Below are positions 53,593 through 61,345 of a stretch of DNA of 64,000 nt, in pieces. The translations under genes were made by a program, and so were the position numbers. The notes beneath the pieces were generated by a model. That model saw nothing but the letters and a program-made list of their open reading frames with translations, was not told the origin of the DNA and made no database searches. The DNA lies in contig NZ_JAVFVT010000007.1 of the NCBI RefSeq assembly GCF_030929555.1, positions 1 to 64,000 of the forward strand, given 5' to 3'. Numbering within the stretch: the stretch's first letter is position 1; the number at the start of each line of letters is the position of its first letter. This stretch comes from Paenibacillus sp. LHD-117 (GTDB lineage Bacteria; Bacillota; Bacilli; Paenibacillales; Paenibacillaceae).

Positions 53593-54437
53593 AATTGGTT
53601 CACCGCCTCGGCAAGCTGTTCCACGCGAAGCGGAATTTTCGGCAGCCGGATCCCTTGCGCCTCCAGCTCCCATCCGACTTGGACCGCGTACGGCGCTTCG
53701 AAGCCATACGATTCCGCCGGACTGTCAACCGCGCCTGGAACGCTTCGGCGGAAAAACCCGTACCCGTCGCCTTCATAAACCAGCTCTCCGCCTGACATGA
53801 CCCAAACGGAATCATCGCCTTCCAGCTCGTTCATTTTTTGCGTGATCCATACGACGGTTGTGCCGGCTGCATGCAGCCGCCGGACCTCCCGCAACACGTA
53901 ATCGGACATATCCGGATCCAGCATGGCTGTCACCTCGTCCAGAATAAGCAATTCCGGCGAGGCGGCGAGGCAGCCGGCTATCGCCGTCAATTGTTTCTGC
54001 CCGCCCGAGAGCGTTTCGATCGGCTGATGCATTCTTTCTCCCAGCCGTAACGAATGCAGCGCATCTTCAGCGACGGACGCGATTCGGCTTTCATTGGCGT
54101 TCCCCCATTGTTCCAGCATAAGCACGACGTCCTCCCAAGGCGAAGACCCGACCAATCCGGCATCCGGATTTTGAAGCACGATCGGCGTCGCTCCTCCGGC
54201 TGTACGCTCTGCCGATAGCCGTCTTTCAACGATACCGGACACACCGTCGAGAGGCATCCCGGCAATCGCTTTTGCCAGCGTGCTCTTCCCGCTGCCGTTG
54301 GCGCCAAGGAGCGAGACCCACTCTCCGCGATGGATCGACAATCGTACGGGATGAAGAACCGTCTCCCGGTCTCTCCCGTTAGCCGCTAACGCCGATACGG
54401 CCAAATTCGTTGTATGCACAAGCGTCTCCCGATTCAA
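53589..54437 (-). CDS. ECF transporter ATPase
   Basis: 282-aa ABC ATPase with Walker A GANGSGKST, Q-loop VLQNPDAGLVGSS, signature LSGGQKQLTAIAGCLA and Walker B LLILDEVTAML. The C-terminal ~70 residues are family-typical of EcfA subunits. It is cotranscribed with the ATPase/T fusion and would supply the second nucleotide-binding site. TTG 54437 (GGGGTG upstream) and GTG 54419 (GGGAG upstream) are equally possible starts. Divergent from bioY with a BirA-like operator between. Confidence 0.88.
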   Translation of the reverse strand: MNRETLVHTTNLAVSALAANGRDRETVLHPVRLSIHRGEWVSLLGANGSGKSTLAKAIAGMPLDGVSGIVERRLSAERTAGGATPIVLQNPDAGLVGSSPWEDVVLMLEQWGNANESRIASVAEDALHSLRLGERMHQPIETLSGGQKQLTAIAGCLAASPELLILDEVTAMLDPDMSDYVLREVRRLHAAGTTVVWITQKMNELEGDDSVWVMSGGELVYEGDGYGFFRRSVPGAVDSPAESYGFEAPYAVQVGWELEAQGIRLPKIPLRVEQLAEAVNQL

Positions 54438-54490
54438 AAAAATTCACCCCAACCTCTTCCCATGAAGAAACCGCTATGTTAGAATTCATA

Positions 54491-54524
54491 TCGTTAACCA
54501 CATTTCATGATAATAGGTTAACAA
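54491..54524. promoter_or_regulatory. BirA-like operator upstream of bioY
   Basis: Inverted repeat TCGTTAACC (54491-54499), 16-base spacer, GGTTAACAA (54516-54524), matching at 8 of 9 positions across the dyad. The layout matches the biotin-operon operator of Gram-positive bacteria as I know it. It lies 33 bases before the bioY start. Confidence 0.8.
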
Positions 54525-54556
54525 TCACATTGCAACTACATAAAGGAGACGTATCC

Positions 54557-55180
54557 ATGCAGAAATCCAACTCGATCCGATCTTTAGTTTTCATTGCCTT
54601 ATTCGCAGCTCTCTTTATCGTCTTAAGCTTGCAACAGCTCAAGATTACGGTTACGCCCGTGCCGATCACGCTGCAGACGCTCGCCGTCATTCTTGCGGGG
54701 TTGTTCCTGAAGCCCAAACACGCGTTCGCCAGCATATTCGCCGTAATCGCACTAACCGCTACCGGGTTGCCGCTAATCGGAGGCAAAGGCGGGTTATCTC
54801 TTCTAACCGGCTATACCGGCGGTTTCATCTTCGCCTTCCCTTTCTGCGCGATGTTCATAAGCATGGCGGTAGGGCGGATCTTCGCAAACGAAAACCTGAT
54901 GCGGAACAAGGCGTTGTCTGCGATCGTCTTGTTCATCGTATTTGAATTGTTGAGTTCGCTTCTGGCCTACATTCCGGGAATCCCATGGATGATGTATGTG
55001 CTGGAGATGCCGACGGACAAAGCGTTAGCCGCCGGGTTCTACCCGTTTATTCCGGGCGATGCCGCCAAGTCGGCGATCGGGGTCGCGATTGCGTTAGGCC
55101 TGGCGCCGCAAATACTTCGCATCCGCGGGAAGGCCCGTTCAACGTACGAGACGAATCAGGAAGCAATGATTATCCGATAA
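54557..55180 (+). CDS. bioY: BioY biotin transporter substrate-binding component
   Basis: 207-aa S-component with six predicted helices. The diagnostic region is VTPVPITLQTLAVILAGLFL and GKGGLSLLTGYTGGFIFAF, as in BioY proteins that bind biotin. Start ATG 54557 is fixed by AAAGGAGACGTATCC; upstream in-frame codons would cross the BirA-like operator. The downstream hairpin terminates transcription. It would pair with the divergent ECF ATPases and T component. Confidence 0.93.
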   Translation: MQKSNSIRSLVFIALFAALFIVLSLQQLKITVTPVPITLQTLAVILAGLFLKPKHAFASIFAVIALTATGLPLIGGKGGLSLLTGYTGGFIFAFPFCAMFISMAVGRIFANENLMRNKALSAIVLFIVFELLSSLLAYIPGIPWMMYVLEMPTDKALAAGFYPFIPGDAAKSAIGVAIALGLAPQILRIRGKARSTYETNQEAMIIR

Positions 55181-55197
55181 GCCAAATGCCCAAAACA

Positions 55198-55226
55198 AAT
55201 GCCCATAGGACCTTCCTATGGGCATT
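55198..55226. terminator. Terminator hairpin between bioY and ricA
   Basis: Perfect 13-bp stem AATGCCCATAGGA / TCCTATGGGCATT with a 3-base loop, shared by the converging bioY and ricA transcripts. T-rich residues follow on both strands (TTGTTG on plus, TTGTTTTG on minus). Confidence 0.85.
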
Positions 55227-55261
55227 GTTGCGTTCAGGCGAACTCGCTTCGATCTATTCCG

Positions 55262-55765
55262 TTAGTCGATGCAAGTTTCCGGATCCTCAGCCGGAGTAGC
55301 GTCTTCCATGTTGATGCGATCGGATACCGTATCGCGGATGACCGTCACGACAAGCTGAAGCAAGTAGTTGATATCGGATTGGCTCTGCTGGAATTGCGAG
55401 ACGATCGGAATGCCGTCCAGCTCGTCTTGCAGCGTTTCCATTTCCGCCTCGATTTTTTTGACCATTTCGGGATTTTTGAACGTTTTTTCGAAGGCGACGA
55501 CTTCTTTTTGTTTCTTCTTGATTTGGTTAATGAGCGCCTTCACGCGTTCGTTGTCGTTAATTTGCTGCTCCGCCTTACGGTATTGCTGCACCTCCGCGGA
55601 ATTAAAAATCACTTCCGCGAGCTCCTTCGTCTTCGCCATGATATCATCTTTCACGATCAGGTCGCGTGTATGGAAGGACGGGATGTCCGTCGTGCCGCCA
55701 ACGTGGCTGCATGCCACTCCGTGTTCGTGCGTATGTCCGTGTGCTGCGCTAGACTGCTCTGCCAT
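55262..55765 (-). CDS. ricA: RicA (YmcA/YlbF family) regulator of RNA processing
   Basis: 167-aa helical protein of the YlbF/YmcA family, part of the Ric complex that assists RNase Y and affects competence, sporulation and biofilm formation in Bacillus. The core from KDDIMAKTKELAEVIFNS to about residue 150 is helical. Odd parts are a His-rich leader (HGHTHEHGVACSH) with a Cys and a Cys three residues from the end (ETCID); Cys residues in Ric proteins bind Fe-S clusters. ATG 55765 follows GAGGAG. It follows miaB by 22 bp, as in Bacillus. Confidence 0.9.
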   Translation of the reverse strand: MAEQSSAAHGHTHEHGVACSHVGGTTDIPSFHTRDLIVKDDIMAKTKELAEVIFNSAEVQQYRKAEQQINDNERVKALINQIKKKQKEVVAFEKTFKNPEMVKKIEAEMETLQDELDGIPIVSQFQQSQSDINYLLQLVVTVIRDTVSDRINMEDATPAEDPETCID

Positions 55766-55787
55766 TAATAATCTCTCCTCGGTTCCG

Positions 55788-57338
55788 TTAACTGACGGCT
55801 TCTTCCGAAGCCGCATCGATCGGCTCTGCTTTAATATACCAGGTTTGCGCATCGACGACGCGCGCTTGCACGAACGTGCCGATCCACGACTTAGGGCCTT
55901 CCAAATGGACGAGCTTGTTCGTTCTTGTCCGGCCGGACAGGACGTTCGGGTTGTTTTTGCTTTCGCCTTCGACGAGCACCTCGATCGTCTCGCCTCGAAG
56001 CGCTTCGTGTTTCTCGCGGCCGATCTCTGCGATCAATGCGTTCAAGCGCTGCAGCCGGCGTTTCTTGTCCTCCATCGGCACGTTGTCTTCCATCTCCGCC
56101 GCAGGCGTTCCTTCGCGCGGCGAATAGATGAACGTATAAGCCGATTCGAACCCGACCTGACGTACGAGCGACATCGTTTCTTCGAATTGCTCCTCCGTCT
56201 CGCCCGGGAATCCGACGATAATATCGGAGGTCAGAACGGCGTCCGGAATGGCCCGTTTGATTTTGGCGACGAGCTCGAGGAACCGCTCCCGCGTATATTT
56301 GCGGCTCATCCGTTTCAAGATGTCCGTGCTTCCGGACTGGACGGGCAAATGGATATGCTCGACCAGATTGCCCCGCTTCGCGAGCACCTCGACGAGATGA
56401 TCGTCGAAGTCGCGAGGATGGCTTGTCATGAACCGGATGCGCGGAATGTCGATTTGCCTGATCTCGTCGAGCAAGTGCCCGAACCGGTAATCGATATCCT
56501 CGAAATCCTTGCCGTAGGCGTTGACGTTCTGCCCGAGAAGCGTAATCTCCTTGTAGCCCTGTCGGGCAAGGTCGCGAACCTCGGCGATGACGTCCTCCGG
56601 CCTGCGGCTTCGTTCCTTCCCGCGCGTGTAAGGCACGATGCAATACGTGCAGAACTTATCGCATCCGTACATGATATTGACCCATGCCCGAAGTCCTTCC
56701 CGCTTCTTCGGCATGTTCTCGATGATGTCGCCTTCCTTGGACCATACTTCGACGACGAGTTCCTTGCTGTAGTACGCGGACTGAAGCAGATGCGGCAGCC
56801 GGTGGATGTTGTGCGTGCCGAAGATCAGGTCGACGAACGAATGTTTCTGAAGCAGCCGGCCGACGACCGATTCCTCCTGCGCCATACATCCGCAGACGCC
56901 AAGGACCAGCCCCGGTTTTTCTTTCTTCAGAAGCTTCAAGTGGCCGAGCTCTCCGAACACCTTGTCCTCCGCGTTTTCGCGGATCGCGCATGTATTAAGC
57001 AGAATGACGTCGGCCAGCAATCGGTCGTCCGTGGGCGCGTATCCCATCGCTTCGAACATGCCCCGCATGACCTCGGTATCGTGTTCGTTCATCTGGCAGC
57101 CGTACGTTTGGATGATGTAATGTTTGCCGGCTCCAAGCGTACGCAGCTCCTCAGGAATGGAGAAGTCGTAGTGGACTTGAACGTCTTCCTTGCCTCGCTG
57201 CTTCTCGTCCTTGTGCGAAGGCGCGGCACTCAGCTGAATGTTGCGGCCTTTGACCCGTATGGTCGTCTTGCCGTCTTCTTCCCCTATGATCTTAACGTCG
57301 GAGAAATCAAAGTATTTGGAGTAATCTTTTGTCGTCAC
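55788..57338 (-). CDS. miaB: tRNA methylthiotransferase MiaB
   Basis: 516-aa radical-SAM enzyme that adds a 2-methylthio group to i6A37 of tRNA. The N-terminal cluster Cys residues are in [20 protein letters not shown] and GVCGCMAQE. The radical-SAM triad is [16 protein letters not shown]. The C-terminal TRAM domain (about 430-500) ends the protein. Some 70 N-terminal residues before the first Cys are a charged leader, common in Bacillota MiaB. ATG 57338. It is the first gene of the miaB-ricA pair. Confidence 0.95.
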   Translation of the reverse strand: MTTKDYSKYFDFSDVKIIGEEDGKTTIRVKGRNIQLSAAPSHKDEKQRGKEDVQVHYDFSIPEELRTLGAGKHYIIQTYGCQMNEHDTEVMRGMFEAMGYAPTDDRLLADVILLNTCAIRENAEDKVFGELGHLKLLKKEKPGLVLGVCGCMAQEESVVGRLLQKHSFVDLIFGTHNIHRLPHLLQSAYYSKELVVEVWSKEGDIIENMPKKREGLRAWVNIMYGCDKFCTYCIVPYTRGKERSRRPEDVIAEVRDLARQGYKEITLLGQNVNAYGKDFEDIDYRFGHLLDEIRQIDIPRIRFMTSHPRDFDDHLVEVLAKRGNLVEHIHLPVQSGSTDILKRMSRKYTRERFLELVAKIKRAIPDAVLTSDIIVGFPGETEEQFEETMSLVRQVGFESAYTFIYSPREGTPAAEMEDNVPMEDKKRRLQRLNALIAEIGREKHEALRGETIEVLVEGESKNNPNVLSGRTRTNKLVHLEGPKSWIGTFVQARVVDAQTWYIKAEPIDAASEEAVS

Positions 57339-57452
57339 TATCTATCACACATCCCCATTCGCGAATGTCTCCGTAAACGATCAAATCAGATCGGGCTCAA
57401 ACATCAATACATGATTATACCATAATCGCCCATCGTAATCTACGAACCCTGC

Positions 57453-58067
57453 CTATTCATGGACGAATAGCGGATCCACGAACGAATCGCCGAACTCTTC
57501 TTCCACTTGGCCGGATGTATACCCTTTGGCGTTCGCTAGATGCATGCACGTATAGGGCGACAAGATGGAAATGTACGAATGGGCAATAAATTCCGCGTTC
57601 TTCGAGCGGATGGCCGTCGCAGGCGCCCCTTCCTTCAGCAGCCTCGTAAATACGCCATGGAGAAATTGATAAGGCAGCGAGTGGAAAAACTCTTCTCCGT
57701 TCTTCATTCCTTCGTTCAACTGCTGGGACTGGATCACTTGCAGCCACTTCGATTTCAATTCCAGGAACCGGATGATGAACGATACGACTGACCTTATTTT
57801 GACCTTGGGGTTCTCGTGCTTGAAGTCGCTTAAATAACTTTCGATATCGGTACGGAAATGCTCGAAATGATCATGCATCATCTCCATGCACAAGTCCGCC
57901 TTGTTCGCGTATCTCCGGTACAAGGTGCCTTGTCCGATCCCCGCGCATTTGGCGATCTGGTGCATGCTGACCGCTTCTATTCCATGTTCGGTGAACAAAC
58001 GCGATGCCGTATGCAGGATCGCCTGACTAAGCTCTTCCTTCGATCGGTTATTGTCCGTTGCAGCCAT
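57453..58067 (-). CDS. TetR-family repressor
   Basis: 204-aa regulator with an N-terminal TetR helix-turn-helix (VSMHQIAKCAGIGQGTLYRR; positions about 33-53) and a helical ligand-binding domain. ATG 58067 follows AAGGAGTAATGAT. It is divergent from the DHA2 efflux gene; the intergenic palindrome CGGACAATTGTCCG is its likely operator. The ligand is probably a pump substrate. Confidence 0.9.
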   Translation of the reverse strand: MAATDNNRSKEELSQAILHTASRLFTEHGIEAVSMHQIAKCAGIGQGTLYRRYANKADLCMEMMHDHFEHFRTDIESYLSDFKHENPKVKIRSVVSFIIRFLELKSKWLQVIQSQQLNEGMKNGEEFFHSLPYQFLHGVFTRLLKEGAPATAIRSKNAEFIAHSYISILSPYTCMHLANAKGYTSGQVEEEFGDSFVDPLFVHE

Positions 58068-58100
58068 ATCATTACTCCTTGCGCTTTCGCAAAAAATGCA

Positions 58101-58129
58101 TTGACTTTTGCCGTGCCCATCATTATGAT
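58101..58129 (+). promoter_or_regulatory. Sigma-A promoter of the efflux gene
   Basis: TTGACT (58101-58106), 17-bp spacer, TATGAT (58124-58129). The start of transcription falls at about 58136, next to the palindromic operator. Confidence 0.8.
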
Positions 58130-58138
58130 TCTAGAGTT

Positions 58139-58152
58139 CGGACAATTGTCCG
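58139..58152. promoter_or_regulatory. Palindromic TetR operator
   Basis: Perfect 14-bp palindrome CGGACAATTGTCCG lying at about +3 to +17 relative to the predicted start of the efflux transcript, which would block RNA polymerase when bound. Confidence 0.75.
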
Positions 58153-58247
58153 CTGCATGCGGCTCACTATTTATTGTAGCCGTGTCAGCATGTCAGGTCA
58201 ATGCTAGACAGAGACAAATACCCGGGGACGGGATAGGAGGAATCAAG

Positions 58248-59735
58248 ATGTCAGCAACAAAAGCAAGCCCATCGCAGAACGAGCTGTCGATCCGCGGAAT
58301 CATGCTGCCGCTGCTCGCCATTATCGTCGGGATGTTTATGGTCATCCTGGATGGCACGGCGATGAACGTCGCGCTTAACGAATTCATGGAGGACTTCGGA
58401 AGCAGCTTCTCGCTCGTGCAATGGACCGTTACCGGTTACGCCCTGGCTCAAGCGGCCGTCATCCCGCTCGCGGGCTGGTTATCGGACCGTTTCGGCGCCA
58501 AACGCATATTTCTGTTATCCATCGTTCTCTTCACGCTCGGCTCCGCTCTATGCGCCCTTGCCGGAACCGTAGAGCAACTGATTGCATACCGAATCATTCA
58601 AGGCTTGGGCGGCGGCATGGTCGCTCCGATCGCCATGGCCTTTACTTACCGGCTTAGCCCTCCGGGCAAACAAGGCGCCGTCATGGGCATGATCGGCATC
58701 CCGATGCTCCTCGCGCCTGCGCTGGGACCCGTCGTGGCCGGTTGGCTCGTCGATTACGTAACTTGGCACTGGATCTTCCTTATTAACTTGCCGATTGGCA
58801 TTATCGCCGTTATCGTCGGCCTTCGCACGCTGCCGAACTTGGAGCGGCAGAACGTCCCGGCTCTCGATCTTTTAGGCATGATCTTCGCGCCCTTGGCATT
58901 CGCGGCTCTCGCTTACGGGATTAGCTCCGCGGGCGGCGAGCATGGCGGCGGCAACGGTTGGACCGCTCCCGAGACGCTTATCGGTCTGATCGTCGGCGGT
59001 GTTGCGCTGATTGCCTTCATTTTCGTGGAACTGCGCCGCGCTCAGCCGCTGCTGGAGCTGCGCGTCTTCCGTTCCAGCGACTTCACGCGCGGCATCGTCC
59101 TTCAGTGGATCGTGCAGATCGCTTTGTTCGGAACGCTGTTCCTGTTCCCGGTGTTCTTGATCCAAGCGAAAGGATATACCGCTTTTGAGACAGGTTTGAT
59201 TTTGCTCCCGCAAGCATTGGCCGCGGCAGTCTTCATGCCAATCGGCGGCAAGCTGTTCGATAAGCTCGGCGCGCGTCCGGTCGTATTGTTCGGGCTCCTG
59301 CTCATCTCGATCGGGTCGTTCCTCTTGTCCGGCATCTCTGCATCCACGACGATCCCTGAGATCATGGTGCCGCTCGTCTTGCTCGGCGCCGGTATGGGCT
59401 TCTCCATGATGCCGCTGAATACGCATATTATCTTATCAGCGCCAAAACATTTAGTTGGGCGCGTCACTTCGCTGACGGCCGCCGCCCAGCAAGTAATGAG
59501 TTCTTTCGCGATCGCAGGTTTATCCACGTATTTGGCCGATCGGACCAAACATTACGCGGCTGCGAATCCGGGTCCGGAGATCCCATACTTGTCCTTTGGC
59601 GATGCATTCTTCCTGCTTGCTTGCATCGGGGTTTTCGGATTGCTCGTTGCCCTTCTGCTTCGCAAACCCGCAACGCAGGATAACACAGCCGCCGAAGGCG
59701 ACGCTCCGGAAGTCACGATGATGATGGGGCATTAA
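58248..59735 (+). CDS. DHA2-family (EmrB/QacA) drug efflux MFS transporter
   Basis: 495-aa transporter with about fourteen predicted helices. The helix-one motif FMVILDGTAMNVAL and loop 2-3 GWLSDRFGAKRIFL are DHA2 signatures. ATG 58248 is fixed by GGATAGGAGGAATCAAG; a longer in-frame extension upstream crosses the promoter and operator and is rejected. It pairs with the TetR gene, a usual drug-inducible arrangement. A strong bidirectional terminator follows. Confidence 0.92.
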   Translation: MSATKASPSQNELSIRGIMLPLLAIIVGMFMVILDGTAMNVALNEFMEDFGSSFSLVQWTVTGYALAQAAVIPLAGWLSDRFGAKRIFLLSIVLFTLGSALCALAGTVEQLIAYRIIQGLGGGMVAPIAMAFTYRLSPPGKQGAVMGMIGIPMLLAPALGPVVAGWLVDYVTWHWIFLINLPIGIIAVIVGLRTLPNLERQNVPALDLLGMIFAPLAFAALAYGISSAGGEHGGGNGWTAPETLIGLIVGGVALIAFIFVELRRAQPLLELRVFRSSDFTRGIVLQWIVQIALFGTLFLFPVFLIQAKGYTAFETGLILLPQALAAAVFMPIGGKLFDKLGARPVVLFGLLLISIGSFLLSGISASTTIPEIMVPLVLLGAGMGFSMMPLNTHIILSAPKHLVGRVTSLTAAAQQVMSSFAIAGLSTYLADRTKHYAAANPGPEIPYLSFGDAFFLLACIGVFGLLVALLLRKPATQDNTAAEGDAPEVTMMMGH

Positions 59736-59764
59736 TCACGAAAGCATAAATGCGGACCTACACA

Positions 59765-59811
59765 AAGAGGCTGCGCGCCGGAATTCAAAAATTCCTGGCG
59801 CGCAGCCTCTT
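59765..59811. terminator. Bidirectional terminator between efflux gene and pduL
   Basis: Long hairpin: GAGGCTGCGCGCC pairs with GGCGCGCAGCCTC, continued inward by GGAATT/AATTCC around a small loop. Both converging genes end next to it. Confidence 0.85.
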
Positions 59812-59826
59812 CTGCTTTGCGTTCAT

Positions 59827-60399
59827 TTAATCGATAATTTCGGCCAAATCGCCGTTGTTGACGCCTGCCGCGTTCGCTTCGTCCGTGTCGATATGCATGT
59901 CGAGCGCGAAGTCAGGCGATACGCGGGCCACCACGTGCTCGAACACGACGCCTCTGTCGCCTCCGACGCGCACGCGGAGCTTGGCTTTGTCCGCGATACC
60001 GAACCGCTCCGCATCGCTCGTATGGAAATGAATGTGGCGCGCTGCCACAATAACGCCTTCGTCAATTGTCACTTCTCCTGCAGGGCCTTGTATCGTAATG
60101 CCCGCGGAGCCAGCGATGTTGCCTGATTCGCGTACCGGCGGCTTTACGCCAAGCGCGAACGCATCCGTACGGGATACCTCGAGCTGCGTCGCCTTGCGGG
60201 CAGGGCCGAGAATACGAACTTTCGGGAACGAACCTTTGGGCCCGATGACCGCTACCGTTTCGTTCGCCGCGTATTGTCCGGGCTGGGACAAAGGCTTCAT
60301 CTCCGTCAGGGCATATCCCGCGCCAAATAATATTTCCACATGCTCCTGCGAGAGATGGATATGTCTTGCCGATACGCCTACAGGTACTTCTTTTTTCAT
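59827..60399 (-). CDS. PduL-type phosphotransacylase
   Basis: 190-aa phosphate propanoyltransferase-like enzyme that interconverts acyl-CoA and acyl-phosphate. Both zinc-binding motifs are visible: PVGVSARHIHLS at the start and VAARHIHFH at about residue 130, in the twofold PduL domain. No encapsulation peptide is apparent and no microcompartment genes lie nearby, so it is likely a cytosolic acetyl/propionyl enzyme. ATG 60399 follows GGAG at 9 bases. It follows the ferredoxin oxidoreductase genes on the same strand but beyond a terminator. Confidence 0.9.
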   Translation of the reverse strand: MKKEVPVGVSARHIHLSQEHVEILFGAGYALTEMKPLSQPGQYAANETVAVIGPKGSFPKVRILGPARKATQLEVSRTDAFALGVKPPVRESGNIAGSAGITIQGPAGEVTIDEGVIVAARHIHFHTSDAERFGIADKAKLRVRVGGDRGVVFEHVVARVSPDFALDMHIDTDEANAAGVNNGDLAEIID

Positions 60400-60429
60400 G
60401 CTGCACACTCCGTTACTTTTGATGACTAT

Positions 60430-60466
60430 TGAAAAAATAAAGCATACGGCCGTAAAGGCCGTATGC
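60430..60466 (-). terminator. Strong terminator of korAB
   Basis: Minus-strand stem GCATACGGCC / GGCCGTATGC (60442-60466) with a 5-base loop, followed by TTTATTTTTTC. It lies 12 bases after the korB stop. Confidence 0.9.
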
Positions 60467-60478
60467 CCATCATACCAC

Positions 60479-61345
60479 TTATTTAAATTCCGAGACAAGC
60501 TGGTTGAATTGCTCTTCCGTGATGTGAAGATCCTGCTTCGCCAGGCCTTCCGGCTTGAAGCCTGCAATCATGTCCTCGTACGACTTGCGGGACGTGTTCT
60601 GATAGATCAAACCCGTTAACATGCCGTTCGTCTCCATGATTTTGTTCATGGCCGCCACCCGGTTCGTCGGGTCGTATTCCGGAAACTGCTCCAGGCTGAC
60701 GATGTTTTCCTTGAACCAATCGTACGTATTGATTTTATTGAAGGTGACGCAAGGGCTGAACACGTTGATAAGCGAGAATCCTTCATGTTTGATGCCCTGC
60801 TCGATCAAGCTGGTCAAACCTTTCAAATCGCTCGAGAACGACTGCGCCACGAACGTCGCGCCCGCGGACATCGCGATTTCAAGCGGCGATAACGTCGATT
60901 CGATGGAGCCTTCCGGCGTCGACTTCGTCTTGAAACCTTCCGCGCTTCGAGGCGACGTCTGGCCTTTGGTCAAACCGTAGATCTGGTTATCCATGACGAT
61001 ATAAGTAATGTTCAAGTTACGGCGGATCGCATGAACCGTATGTCCCATGCCGATCGCGAAACCGTCCCCGTCGCCGCCGGACGCGATAACAGTTAGATCG
61101 CGGTTAGCCAGCTTCACGCCTTGCGCGATTGGCAGCGCGCGTCCATGAATGCCATGCAAGCCGTACGCGTTGATATAACCGGAAATCCTGCCCGAGCAGC
61201 CGATACCCGAGATGACCGCCAGCTCCTCCGGCTCGAGGCCGACGTTAGCGGCAGCGCGCTGGATCGCAGCCTGGATGGAGAAGTCGCCGCAGCCGGGACA
61301 CCAGTTCGGCTTGACGTTGTTACGAAACTCCTTAAATGTTGCCAT
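60479..61345 (-). CDS. korB: 2-oxoacid:ferredoxin oxidoreductase, beta subunit
   Basis: 288-aa thiamine-diphosphate subunit. N-terminal PNWCPGCGDFSIQ and GIGCSGRISGYIN are cluster/substrate-region motifs, and GGDGDGFAIGMGH is the TPP/Mg site. With KorA it decarboxylates 2-oxoglutarate or pyruvate to acyl-CoA using ferredoxin. Relatives in aerobic Bacillota act on 2-oxoglutarate. Start ATG 61345 overlaps korA by 14 bp. Confidence 0.92.
   Translation of the reverse strand: MATFKEFRNNVKPNWCPGCGDFSIQAAIQRAAANVGLEPEELAVISGIGCSGRISGYINAYGLHGIHGRALPIAQGVKLANRDLTVIASGGDGDGFAIGMGHTVHAIRRNLNITYIVMDNQIYGLTKGQTSPRSAEGFKTKSTPEGSIESTLSPLEIAMSAGATFVAQSFSSDLKGLTSLIEQGIKHEGFSLINVFSPCVTFNKINTYDWFKENIVSLEQFPEYDPTNRVAAMNKIMETNGMLTGLIYQNTSRKSYEDMIAGFKPEGLAKQDLHITEEQFNQLVSEFK

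Noticed and set aside
54410..54556. Longer start of bioY
   Set aside because: The extra 49 codons cross the BirA-like operator and are not hydrophobic or conserved-looking; ATG 54557 has AAAGGAG.
55368..57425. A 685-codon open frame on the plus strand across miaB and ricA
   Set aside because: Antisense shadow of miaB, which has complete radical-SAM motifs. No recognisable domain on the plus strand.
57858..58247. N-terminal extension of the DHA2 transporter by 130 codons
   Set aside because: It would cover the tetR gene, promoter and operator. ATG 58248 has a perfect ribosome binding site and starts at the usual family position.
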